Assembly (NCBI GenBank): GCA_031263945.1
Contig: JAISEW010000173.1
Location: 1 to 31,493, forward strand
From: Gracilibacteraceae bacterium
Lineage (GTDB): Bacteria > Bacillota > Desulfitobacteriia > Desulfitobacteriales > Syntrophobotulaceae
Reading direction: 5' to 3'
Length of the DNA: 31,493 nucleotides
Part shown: piece by piece, positions 23,445 through 30,742 of the stretch
Numbering within the stretch: the stretch's first letter is position 1
How the letters are laid out: each line of letters opens with the position of its first letter
Notes under the pieces: model-generated
Databases searched by the model: none
Told to the model about the DNA's origin: nothing
What the model saw: the letters and a program-made list of their open reading frames with translations, nothing else
Translations under genes and position numbers: made by a program

Positions 23445-23480
23445 CATAGAAAAATATATTAAACATATATGTTTTCTATG
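23445..23480. promoter_or_regulatory. Long imperfect inverted repeat in the leader of the amino acid importer operon
   Basis: CATAGAAAA (23445-23453) pairs with TTTTCTATG (23472-23480). Allowing one bulged G at 23471, the stem extends by ATATAT pairing to about 15 bp with a TAAAC-type loop. It begins just downstream of the predicted transcription start. AT-rich symmetric form at this position suits a repressor operator better than a terminator, as no T-run follows on the minus strand. Confidence 0.5.
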
Positions 23481-23491
23481 AGACTCTCTTT

Positions 23492-23520
23492 ATTATGCAC
23501 ATCAGTTTTACTCCTGTCAA
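23492..23520 (-). promoter_or_regulatory. Promoter of the amino acid importer operon
   Basis: Minus-strand perfect TTGACA (23515-23520), a 17-bp spacer and CATAAT (23492-23497). Confidence 0.75.
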
Positions 23521-23583
23521 GCTTTTTTTGGGATGATTTTTTTGGGGGGTGATCTCCCCCTGTTCCCTTTCCTTCTCTCCCCG

Positions 23584-23701
23584 CCGTCATTCCGGCTTCA
23601 TGCCGGAATCCATTCCCCTTAACCCTTCCCTTCTCTTCCCGTCATTCCCCTTAACCCTTCAGAATGGAACATGGATTCTGGGACAAGCCCAGAATGACGG
23701 G
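23584..23701. repeat. Intergenic palindromic repeats, GTCATTC...GAAT family
   Basis: One copy has ATTCCGGC (23589-23596) pairing with GCCGGAAT (23602-23609). A second, oppositely oriented copy has ATTCTGGG (23675-23682) pairing with CCCAGAAT (23688-23695) and is bounded by CCCGTCATTC (23638-23647) and GAATGACGGG (23692-23701). The 18-mer CATTCCCCTTAACCCTTC occurs twice (23611-23628 and 23643-23660). Such CGTCATTC-type palindromes are widespread intergenic repeats in many bacteria; they contain no gene. Confidence 0.75.
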
Positions 23702-23782
23702 AGAGCGAATGGTGTAATGACAAATTTGTGGGTAAGGGCTGGTTGCGACCCGCCCCGCACCATATTGAAACGGATTTCCGTA

Positions 23783-23870
23783 GGGGCGGATGGCAATCCG
23801 CCCGTGGTCCCTGTTCCGTCCATTTGCGTGGCGCGGGGAAATCGCGGGACGGGGCGACTGCCATCGCCCC
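23783..23870. repeat. Intergenic GC-rich palindromes, GGGGCG...CGCCCC type
   Basis: GGGCGGAT (23784-23791) pairs with ATCCGCCC (23796-23803), and GGGGCGA (23851-23857) pairs with TCGCCCC (23864-23870). The two hairpins resemble each other and are of a kind that recurs between genes in some anaerobe genomes. No gene is supported here; the short reading frames are by-products of the repeats. Confidence 0.65.
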
Positions 23871-23940
23871 TGCGATTTGATGTACGATTACATGAATGTG
23901 GCTGGGCATCTTGCTTTCCCCCATTTTTTTGACATGCGCC

Positions 23941-23972
23941 CATTGGAGATAGTTTCCATTGGAGATAGTTTC
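23941..23972 (+). repeat. Perfect 16-bp tandem duplication upstream of the permease promoter
   Basis: CATTGGAGATAGTTTC occurs twice head to tail (23941-23956 and 23957-23972) and ends one base before the TTGACA of the next promoter. It could be a duplicated regulator site or a slippage event. Confidence 0.85.
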
Positions 23973-23973
23973 C

Positions 23974-24002
23974 TTGACAAACAGGCGGGAAATCCGTATT
24001 AT
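23974..24002 (+). promoter_or_regulatory. Promoter of the Dpp-type permease / rsmG operon
   Basis: Perfect TTGACA (23974-23979), a 17-bp spacer and TATTAT (23997-24002), about 38 bp before the ATG at 24040. Confidence 0.75.
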
Positions 24003-24039
24003 ATTGTTTTATACGGCGTCTTTCGCCGGGGAGGAAAAT

Positions 24040-25056
24040 ATGTTTCGTTACATTTTACGGCGTTTGATCTTTCTGGTTTTTCTCATGGTTGGCGTGACCA
24101 TCGTGGTTTTTTTGCTGTCCCACGCCGTACCCAGCGATCCGGTGGTCGCCAACCTCAGTCAGCGCAACCTGGGCAATCCGGAGATGGTGGCGGCTTTTCG
24201 CGCTAAATGGGGCTTGGATCAGCCCCTTTATCGCCAGTATTTTACATATATGTCAAATCTTGTCCAGGGGGACCTTGGGCTTTCTATCAGGACGCAGCGG
24301 CCCGTCGCCGCCGATCTGGCCCGTTATTTCCCCGCGACTATCGAACTGGCCGCGTTCGGCATCCTGTTCGCCACTTTGTTCGGCGTCTTGTTCGGCGTCA
24401 TTTCCGCCATTCGCCGCAATACCTTCGCCGATCATCTCCTGCGCGGCGTCTCCGTGTTCGGCGTTTCCGTCCCTTCGTTCTGGCTGGCTCTCATCATGCT
24501 GTTCATTTTTTACCTCGGGTTTGGCGTCGCGCCCGGTCCGGGACGCATCTCCCCGCGCGTTTCCCCGCCCGAGACCTGGTCGGGCCTTTATACGCTGGAC
24601 GCCCTGCGCATGGGAGACTGGACTCTTTTAGGCGACGCGCTCAGTCATCTCGTGCTGCCGGGCATTTGTCTCGGCATGTTCACTATGGGCCTGATCACGC
24701 GCACCACCCGCTCCAGTTTGCTGGAAGTCCTCTCGCTGGATTTTATCCGCACGGCGCGGGCCAAGGGTTTGGCGGAAAAAAACGTCATCCGCAAACACGC
24801 TCTCGGTAACGCCTTGATCCCCGTCGTTACCGTCATCGGCGTCGGGTTTGGCAATCTCCTGTCCGGCATGGTGTTCGTCGAAACAATTTTCGCCTGGCCC
24901 GGCATCGGGCAATACGCGTATCAGTCGGCAAAAAACCTTGATTTTCCCGCTATTGTCGGCGTATCGCTGCTCATCGCCGTCAATTACGTTCTGATCAATC
25001 TCATAGTGGACATCCTCTACGGTCTGCTTGATCCGCGCGTGAGGTATGATCGATGA
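24040..25056 (+). CDS. Dipeptide/oligopeptide/nickel-type ABC transporter permease (DppB-like)
   Basis: A 338-residue permease. It opens with YILRRLIFLVFLMVGVTIVVF and LSHAVPSDPV, followed by the long periplasmic loop (KWGLDQPLYRQYFTYM, GDLGLSI) typical of DppB/OppB. About six helices are visible, and the ATPase-docking loop is FIRTARAKGLAEKNVIRKHALGNALIP (key residues R-T-A-R-A-K-G). I chose ATG 24040, because GGGAGG lies just upstream; an in-frame start at 23959 lies inside the tandem repeat and upstream of the promoter. It overlaps the next permease gene by 4 nt. No binding protein or ATPase gene is beside it, so substrate type cannot be set. Confidence 0.9.
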   Translation: MFRYILRRLIFLVFLMVGVTIVVFLLSHAVPSDPVVANLSQRNLGNPEMVAAFRAKWGLDQPLYRQYFTYMSNLVQGDLGLSIRTQRPVAADLARYFPATIELAAFGILFATLFGVLFGVISAIRRNTFADHLLRGVSVFGVSVPSFWLALIMLFIFYLGFGVAPGPGRISPRVSPPETWSGLYTLDALRMGDWTLLGDALSHLVLPGICLGMFTMGLITRTTRSSLLEVLSLDFIRTARAKGLAEKNVIRKHALGNALIPVVTVIGVGFGNLLSGMVFVETIFAWPGIGQYAYQSAKNLDFPAIVGVSLLIAVNYVLINLIVDILYGLLDPRVRYDR

Positions 25057-25880
25057 TCAGATCGCTCTTGCGCCGCAACCGCCTGTTCACCATCGGTTTA
25101 GCCTTGTGCGCCTTCTGGGTCCTGATCGCTCTGCTGGCGCCGCTGATTTCGCCTTATGATCCGCTGGGGCAGGATATGTCGGCCCGCTTCCAAAAACCCA
25201 GTCTCGCCCACATTTGCGGCACGGACAGCCTGGGGCGCGATATTTTGAGCCGGGTCCTCGCGGGCAGCCGTATTTCCATCGGCGCCGGCTTCCTGACTAT
25301 TCTGCTCTCCTCCGTGGTCGGAGTCGTTTACGGCGGGATCGCCGGATATCTGGGCGGCGCGGCCGACGAGATCATGATGCGCGGGGCGGAACTCGTGCAG
25401 GCTTTTCCGACGATCATCCTCGCCATGGTCATTTCCGCCGCTCTCGGCCCCAGTCTTTTTCACACCTTATTGGCGATGGTCGTCATCTGGTGGCCCAATT
25501 ACGCCCGCGTCATGCGCAGCATGGTCATCCAAGTGCGCTCCAACGAGTACGTTGAAGCGGCTAAATCGCTGGGGGCCTCCGATTTGCGCATTTTTTTCCA
25601 TGAGATCCTGCCCAACAGCATCGGTTCCATCGTCGTGCTGGCTACGGTCGATTTTGGCAACGCCATTTTGCTTTTTTCCGGTCTCAGTTTTCTCGGTCTC
25701 GGTTCGCCGCCGCCCACGCCGGAATGGGGGGCGATGGTCTCCGACGGGGCCGATTATCTGAACGACTGGTGGATCGCCACTTTTCCGGGGATAGGCATCC
25801 TGACGATGTCGATGGGCGCGAATTTCATCGGCGACGGGGTCAGGGACTACCTGGATCCCAAGCTGCGGCATGAGGTTTGA
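25053..25880 (+). CDS. Dipeptide/oligopeptide/nickel-type ABC transporter permease (DppC-like)
   Basis: A 275-residue partner of the upstream permease. The N-terminus has FWVLIALLAPLISPYDPLGQD and GTDSLGRDILSRVLAGSRIS, both DppC hallmarks. The docking loop is EYVEAAKSLGASDLRIFFHEILPNSIG, and the C-terminus has FSGLSFLGLGSPPPTPEWG. About six helices. The ATG at 25053 overlaps the stop of the dppB-like gene (ATGA), and its own stop overlaps the TTG of rsmG (TTGA), so three genes are translationally chained. The pair needs a binding protein and ATPases encoded elsewhere. Confidence 0.92.
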   Translation: MIRSLLRRNRLFTIGLALCAFWVLIALLAPLISPYDPLGQDMSARFQKPSLAHICGTDSLGRDILSRVLAGSRISIGAGFLTILLSSVVGVVYGGIAGYLGGAADEIMMRGAELVQAFPTIILAMVISAALGPSLFHTLLAMVVIWWPNYARVMRSMVIQVRSNEYVEAAKSLGASDLRIFFHEILPNSIGSIVVLATVDFGNAILLFSGLSFLGLGSPPPTPEWGAMVSDGADYLNDWWIATFPGIGILTMSMGANFIGDGVRDYLDPKLRHEV

Positions 25881-26641
25881 AAAATCCGGCGAAAAAATCG
25901 ACCGCGCGGTTCGGCGCGGCGGAAGCTGATTTCCTGCGCCGGGAAGCGGCCACGCGCTGGGGGCTCGCGCTGACGGACAGGCAGCTGGCGCAGTTCGGCC
26001 TTTTCGGCGATATGCTTCTGACCTGGAACCGGAAAATGAACCTGACGGCTATAACCGAGCCGGCGGAAATCGCGCGCAAACATTTTCTGGATTCGCTGGC
26101 TCTGCTGCCCTACGCCAAAGCCGCAACCGCTCCGTCCGCCGGTCCGCTCCTGGATCTGGGCGCCGGCGCCGGCTTCCCCGGTCTGCCGCTCAAGCTGGCC
26201 TGGCCGGAGTCGGGATGGGTGTTGGGCGATTCCTTAGGGAAACGCCTAATTTTTATCGAGACCGTTATCCTCGCCCTCGGCCTGAGCGGAGCGCGAACTT
26301 TGGCGGGCCGGGCCGAGGATTGGGGGCGCGGCGTTCTCTGGCGCGGGCGTTTTGCCTGTGTGACTGCCCGCGCGGTGGCGCCGCTGCCTGTATTGACCGA
26401 GTACGCTCTGCCGCTGCTTCGTCCGGGCGGGGTCCTCTTGGCGGCCAAAGGGCCGGCCGCCAAGGAGGAAGCGGATCAGGCCGGCCGGGCGCTCGCGCTC
26501 TGCGGCGGGGAAGTGCGGGAGATAGCGGATTGCGCGCCGGCGGGCGACAGCCCCCGTTTTTTGGTCGTCGTCGTCAAAACGCGGGAAACGCCGGACTTGT
26601 ACCCCCGGCCGCCCGGCCGCCCTAAAAAGAGGCCGTTGTAG
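25877..26641 (+). CDS. rsmG: 16S rRNA (guanine-N7)-methyltransferase RsmG (GidB)
   Basis: A 254-residue RsmG that would methylate G527 of 16S rRNA using SAM. FGDMLLTWNRKMNLTAI and HFLDSLALLPY near residues 45-80 are the family N-terminal motifs. LLDLGAGAGFPGLPLKL is the SAM-binding motif I. FACVTARAVAPLPVLTEYALPLLRPGG follows in the right place. The start is TTG 25877, overlapping the upstream permease stop, with GAGG close upstream; no better start gives the full N-terminus. The C-terminus ends in a basic, proline-rich tail. Its place behind peptide permeases is unusual, because rsmG commonly sits with mnmG or parA. Confidence 0.94.
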   Translation: MKNPAKKSTARFGAAEADFLRREAATRWGLALTDRQLAQFGLFGDMLLTWNRKMNLTAITEPAEIARKHFLDSLALLPYAKAATAPSAGPLLDLGAGAGFPGLPLKLAWPESGWVLGDSLGKRLIFIETVILALGLSGARTLAGRAEDWGRGVLWRGRFACVTARAVAPLPVLTEYALPLLRPGGVLLAAKGPAAKEEADQAGRALALCGGEVREIADCAPAGDSPRFLVVVVKTRETPDLYPRPPGRPKKRPL

Positions 26642-26671
26642 AGAGAACAGCGATTGCCGCCCGCTGATCAA

Positions 26672-26697
26672 TGATCGACGATCAAGAATTTTTTATT
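26672..26697 (+). terminator. Weak intrinsic terminator candidate after rsmG
   Basis: TGATC (26672-26676) and GATCA (26680-26684) form a short 5-bp stem with a 3-nt loop, followed closely by a run of six T (26689-26694). The position between rsmG and the next promoter is right, but the stem is weak. Confidence 0.3.
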
Positions 26698-26714
26698 AAA
26701 TCCATTTTTTCTAC

Positions 26715-26743
26715 TTCCATTTTTCGACCTTTTTCGCTATAAT
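26715..26743 (+). promoter_or_regulatory. Promoter of the NhaD/CitM-like transporter gene
   Basis: TTCCAT (26715-26720), a 17-bp spacer and perfect TATAAT (26738-26743). An imperfect palindrome GATCGTATACGGTC (26751-26764) lies just after the expected transcription start. Confidence 0.6.
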
Positions 26744-26797
26744 AAAACAAGATCGTATACGGTCGCCAATTTTTTCATTTGAAGGGAGACTGAACTC

Positions 26798-28291
26798 ATG
26801 AATCGTCGCAAGCCATTCGTTTTCCTGCTTTGCCTCTTGTGCCTGCTAATTCTGCCGGTTTTGCCCCTGTTGGGAGCGGAAAACGGCGCGGGCGGCGCTC
26901 TAGGCGCGGAAGGCGAAGAAGCGCACAGTGTTCTCGGCTTGGAATTACCCGTTTGGAGCGTTATCCCCTTCGTAGGCATGCTTCTTTCGATCGCGATTTT
27001 TCCGCTTGCGCGTCCGCATTGGTGGGAAAAACATCTGCTTCATGTCGCCCTTTTTTGGTCCGCTGTTTTTCTGGTCCCGTTCGCTTTCGGCTTCGGCGTC
27101 GGCGAAGCGGCCTTTGAACTCCTGGAAATCGTACTTTTAGATTACTTACCGTTCATCGTTTTGCTCTGGGGCCTGTTCGCCGTGGCCGGCGGCATCGCTT
27201 TGACCGGCACTCTGGCCGGGTCGCCGCGGGTCAATATCGTCCTGCTCCTGATCGGCACGGCGCTCGCCAGCTGGGTGGGCACGACCGGCGCCAGTATGCT
27301 GCTCATCCGGCCGGTTCTCCGGGCGAACAAATGGCGTGAGAAAAAAGCCCACATCGTCGTGTTTTTCATCTTCCTCGTCTCCAATATCGGCGGATGTCTG
27401 ACGCCGGTCGGCGATCCGCCGCTTTTCCTCGGCTTCCTGCGCGGAGTGCCTTTCTTCTGGACGATGAAACTTGTGCCGGTGCTTCTTTTTAACGTCGTGC
27501 TTCTGCTCGCCGCTTTCTTCATCATGGATACGTTTTTCTACAAAAAAGAACTGGCCGCGGGCCGCGGGCCGGAGACCACAGAAGCCAAAGAGCCTCTGCG
27601 CATAAAAGGCGCGCACAATCTGCTCTTTCTCGGACTGATCGTTTTCGCCGTTATCCTGAACGGCATAGTGACGCCCTTGCCCTTTTTCTCCGACCAGGCG
27701 ACCGGCGAACTGCACGGCATACCGATTTACGCCGGGATAGTCCTGCCTTTTAACAGTATTTTACAAATACTGCTCATTTTATTGGCCGGCGGGCTTTCGG
27801 TCGCTACGACGAAGAAAACCTACCGGGAGATGAATCATTTCACCTGGGGGCCGATCCTGGAAGTGGGCTGCCTGTTCATCGGCATCTTCATCACGATGAT
27901 CCCGGCGCTGGCCATCCTCAACGCTCGCGGCGGCGAGCTGGGCCTGGTGAATCCGTGGCAGTTTTTCTGGGCGGCGGGGGCGCTCTCCAGTTTCTTGGAT
28001 AACGCGCCGACTTATCTCGTGTTTATGACGACCGCCGGTTCCCTCGGCGCGGTGGAAGGTCTGTCCACCAGCGTCGGGGTCATCGCGGAACAGATTTTGC
28101 TCGCCGTTTCAGCCGGAGCGGTGTTTATGGGCGCTAACACCTATATCGGCAACGCGCCGAACTTCATGGTGCGCTCCATCGCGGAAGAAAACGCCGTCAA
28201 GATGCCCAGCTTCTTCGGGTATATGGGCTGGTCGCTCTGCTGTCTCATCCCGCTGTTTATCATCGATACTTTTGTCTTCTTCCTGCGCTGA
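26798..28291 (+). CDS. NhaD/CitM-like ion transporter (ion transporter superfamily)
   Basis: A 497-residue membrane protein. The N-terminus is hydrophobic (FLLCLLCLLILPVLPLL) and may be a signal or first helix. Ten or more further helices are visible. The motif SNIGGCLTPVGDPPLFLGFLRG near residue 198 and the mirrored FLDNAPTYLVFM near residue 402 are the paired re-entrant-loop signatures of the NhaD / citrate-type ion transporters. Relatives exchange Na+ for H+ or carry organic anions; the exact ion is not readable. The ATG at 26798 has AAGGGAG upstream and a separate promoter, so it is probably monocistronic, ending at the hairpin at 28365-28403. Confidence 0.85.
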   Translation: MNRRKPFVFLLCLLCLLILPVLPLLGAENGAGGALGAEGEEAHSVLGLELPVWSVIPFVGMLLSIAIFPLARPHWWEKHLLHVALFWSAVFLVPFAFGFGVGEAAFELLEIVLLDYLPFIVLLWGLFAVAGGIALTGTLAGSPRVNIVLLLIGTALASWVGTTGASMLLIRPVLRANKWREKKAHIVVFFIFLVSNIGGCLTPVGDPPLFLGFLRGVPFFWTMKLVPVLLFNVVLLLAAFFIMDTFFYKKELAAGRGPETTEAKEPLRIKGAHNLLFLGLIVFAVILNGIVTPLPFFSDQATGELHGIPIYAGIVLPFNSILQILLILLAGGLSVATTKKTYREMNHFTWGPILEVGCLFIGIFITMIPALAILNARGGELGLVNPWQFFWAAGALSSFLDNAPTYLVFMTTAGSLGAVEGLSTSVGVIAEQILLAVSAGAVFMGANTYIGNAPNFMVRSIAEENAVKMPSFFGYMGWSLCCLIPLFIIDTFVFFLR

Positions 28292-28338
28292 TCCTGCGTT
28301 AATTCTGCGCTAACCCTATGGAAATTCCACGAAAGATA

Positions 28339-28347
28339 TGCTATACT
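28339..28347 (+). promoter_or_regulatory. Extended -10 promoter ahead of proA
   Basis: TGC followed by TATACT (28342-28347), with no clear -35. Transcription would begin near 28354, only about 11 nt before the terminator-like hairpin at 28365. Confidence 0.45.
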
Positions 28348-28364
28348 CTGTTTGCGTGAGGCGC

Positions 28365-28403
28365 GACAGGAGCCGCCGTCACGGCGGTTCCTGTCATTTT
28401 TTT
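28365..28403 (+). terminator. Strong intrinsic terminator between the transporter gene and proA (possible proA attenuator)
   Basis: GACAGGA...TCCTGTC continues inwards through one G-U pair to CCGCCG/CGGCGG, a 14-bp stem with a 3-nt loop, followed by seven T (28397-28403). It is a textbook Rho-independent terminator for the upstream transporter gene. It also lies after the only visible proA promoter and 21 bp before the proA ATG. Confidence 0.85.
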
Positions 28404-28423
28404 GAAACGCGGGGATGTAATTC

Positions 28424-29674
28424 ATGGAATTCTCGCCAGAATTATTGGGATTAGGCGAACGAGCCCGGGCGGCGGCGCGGCGGCTGGCCTTCGCGGACAC
28501 GAATGTGAAAGATCTGGCTCTGCGCGCGATGGCCGCGGCTTTACGCCAAGGTGAAACGGAGATCCTGGCCGCCAACGAGCAGGATGTGAGCGCCGCCGCC
28601 GCCCAGGGTCTGGCGGCCAGTTTGCTCAGCCGTCTGACTCTCACGCCGGAGGGGATCCGGGATATCGCCGGAGCCGTGGAAGCGGTAGCCGATCTGCCCG
28701 ACCCGATCGGCGGCGGTGAGTTCTGGACGCGGCCGAACGGTTTGAAAATCGAAAAAACGCGCGTTCCCCTGGGTGTCGTCGCCATCATCTACGAAGCGCG
28801 GCCTAACGTGACGGCGGACGCGGCGGCGCTCTGCCTGAAATCCGGCAACGCCTGCATCCTGCGCGGCGGGACCGAGGCGCTCAGGAGCAATCTCGTCCTC
28901 AGCCGTCTTATCAGCGCGGCGGCGGAAAACGCGGGCTTGCCGGCCGCCTGCGTCCAGACTTTGCCCGGCAGCGACCGGGCTTATGTGGAGCAGCTCATGC
29001 GTCTTAACCGTTACGTGGACGTGCTGATCCCGCGCGGCGGCGCGGCTCTGATCCAAAACGTCGTGCAAAACTCCACCGTGCCGGTCATTGAGACGGGGAC
29101 CGGCGTCTGCCACGCCTTTGTGGACGCGGCGGCGGATATGGACAAAGCCGTGCGCGTCGTTTTTAACGCTAAGACGAACAAACCCGGCGTTTGCAACGCG
29201 CTGGAAACCTTGCTCGTCCACCGGGCGGCGGCGGCGGATTATCTGCCGCGGCTGGCGGCGGAATTGCGGACAGCCGGCGTGGAAATGCGGGGCTGCCCGG
29301 AAACGCGGACTTTGATCCCGGACGCGCTGGCGGCGACGGAAGCGGACTGGCGCACGGAATACAACGACTTCATCCTCAGCATCCGGGTGGTCGCCGATCT
29401 GGATGAAGCCCTCGATCATATCTACCGCTACGGCACCAAACACTCGGAGACCATTCTGACGGAGGATTGCGCGGCGGCGCGGCGTTTTCTGCGGGAAACG
29501 GACGCGGCGGCCGTATACCTCAACGCGTCAACGCGCTTCACCGACGGCGGCCGATTCGGTTTTGGCGCGGAGATCGGCATCAGCACGCAAAAACTGCACA
29601 CCCGCGGGCCGATGGGCCTGACGGAACTGACGACTATAAAATATGTGGTTTACGGCGACGGGCAGATCGTGTAG
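28424..29674 (+). CDS. proA: Gamma-glutamyl phosphate reductase (ProA)
   Basis: A 416-residue enzyme that reduces gamma-glutamyl phosphate with NADPH in proline synthesis. Family stretches are present in order: PLGVVAIIYEARPNVTADAAALCLKSGNA (key residues Y-E-x-R-P-N-V), LRGGTEA, DVLIPRGGAALI, and the catalytic cysteine in NKPGVCNALETLLVH near residue 262. KHSETILTE and FGFGAEIGISTQKLHTRGPMG end the protein as usual. The ATG at 28424 has GGGGAT upstream. proB, commonly adjacent, is not here. It is followed 14 bp later by holA. Confidence 0.97.
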   Translation: MEFSPELLGLGERARAAARRLAFADTNVKDLALRAMAAALRQGETEILAANEQDVSAAAAQGLAASLLSRLTLTPEGIRDIAGAVEAVADLPDPIGGGEFWTRPNGLKIEKTRVPLGVVAIIYEARPNVTADAAALCLKSGNACILRGGTEALRSNLVLSRLISAAAENAGLPAACVQTLPGSDRAYVEQLMRLNRYVDVLIPRGGAALIQNVVQNSTVPVIETGTGVCHAFVDAAADMDKAVRVVFNAKTNKPGVCNALETLLVHRAAAADYLPRLAAELRTAGVEMRGCPETRTLIPDALAATEADWRTEYNDFILSIRVVADLDEALDHIYRYGTKHSETILTEDCAAARRFLRETDAAAVYLNASTRFTDGGRFGFGAEIGISTQKLHTRGPMGLTELTTIKYVVYGDGQIV

Positions 29675-29688
29675 GAGGTGAGTGAAAA

Positions 29689-30726
29689 TTGAGTCTCGAC
29701 GTCATCCGGCGGGATTTGGCGGCCGCCGCGCTGCCGGCCGTTTACCTCTGGCACGGCGAGGATCGCCACACGATACTTGAGGCGCTTGGCCTTTTGCGCG
29801 CGCGTTTTCTGGCGGACGACCCCTCCGGCAGTAATATGGAATTATTTGCTAGCAAGGGTTATTCGCCGGAAGACGTGGTGGCGGCGGCCCGCACGACCGC
29901 TTTTTTTTCTGCGCGCCTCATCGTCGCTGACAATTTTACTTATTTCAAACGGGAAAAAAATGACGCGGACAAGAGTGAGGGCAAAAGTAAAAGCAAGAGT
30001 AAAAGCAAGAACGCGGCAAACGATGATGCTTTCCTCGACTACTGTCAGGCGCCCAACCCGGATAATTGCCTGCTTTTCATCGCCGCCGGCATAGATCGGG
30101 GCCGGCGGCTTTATAAGGAGATCGTCAAAAACGGCAAAATCGTCGAATTCGCCTTGCCGCAGGGCGAGGCCTGGACGCCCTGGTGCGTGAGCGAAGCGGC
30201 GGCGCGGGGCAAAAATATGAGCGCGGCCGCGGCGAAATTCCTCCTAAACTGGTCGGGACACAGCACGGGACTTTTAGCCGGCGAGCTGGATAAACTGGCT
30301 CTTTACAGCGAAGGACCGGAGATCAAGACAGAGGACATCCGGGCCGTCTGCGTCCCGCGCCCGGAAACCACGGTATTCGCCATGCTGGATGATTGGGCCG
30401 CCGGGCGGATCGGCCCTTCTTTGCGCAAACTGGATGAAGTATTAGGGCAGGACTACTATCTGCAGGTGTTCGGCATGATAGTCCGCCATATCCGCCTTTT
30501 GCTCGCCGCCGTGCTGGTGCGCGCCCGCCGCGGCGACGTCAAGGATTTTATGGCTGCCGCCGGCGTGAAAAGTCCTTATGAGGCCGGTAAAATTTTTCGC
30601 CAGAGCAGCCGTTTTACGGAGACGCGCCTTGCCGGCCTGATGGAGAACTGTCTGCGCACGGAGACGGCGCTGAAATCAAGCGGCGGCGACCCGCAGACTT
30701 TGCTGGAAATACTGCTGCTGAAATAA
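29689..30726 (+). CDS. holA: DNA polymerase III delta subunit (HolA)
   Basis: A 345-residue clamp-loader delta subunit. The N-terminal AAA-like fold starts AVYLWHGEDRHTILEAL. Conserved middle parts include NCLLFIAAGIDRGRRLYKEIVKNGKIVEF and GLLAGELDKLALYSEGPEIKTEDIRAV. The C-terminal collar reads VFAMLDDWAAGR and DYYLQVFGMIVRHIRLLL. The start is TTG 29689 with AGGAGGTG upstream. An odd insert of alternating lysine and serine (KSEGKSKSKSKSKNA, near residues 98-112) interrupts the N-terminal domain and is coded by near-identical AAAAGTAAAAGC-type repeats at about 29982-30010. HolA is essential for loading the sliding clamp and usually sits near comEC or rpsT, neither of which is seen here. Confidence 0.92.
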   Translation: MSLDVIRRDLAAAALPAVYLWHGEDRHTILEALGLLRARFLADDPSGSNMELFASKGYSPEDVVAAARTTAFFSARLIVADNFTYFKREKNDADKSEGKSKSKSKSKNAANDDAFLDYCQAPNPDNCLLFIAAGIDRGRRLYKEIVKNGKIVEFALPQGEAWTPWCVSEAAARGKNMSAAAAKFLLNWSGHSTGLLAGELDKLALYSEGPEIKTEDIRAVCVPRPETTVFAMLDDWAAGRIGPSLRKLDEVLGQDYYLQVFGMIVRHIRLLLAAVLVRARRGDVKDFMAAAGVKSPYEAGKIFRQSSRFTETRLAGLMENCLRTETALKSSGGDPQTLLEILLLK

Positions 30727-30742
30727 AAGGACTTCGCGGATC

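Noticed and set aside
23549..23943. Several frames of 90-130 codons in the intergenic repeat region
   Set aside because: They run through palindromic repeats on both strands, lack ribosome binding sites and give low-complexity translations.
23584..23972. CRISPR array
   Set aside because: The repeats are palindromic, differ in sequence and orientation, and are not separated by regular unique spacers.
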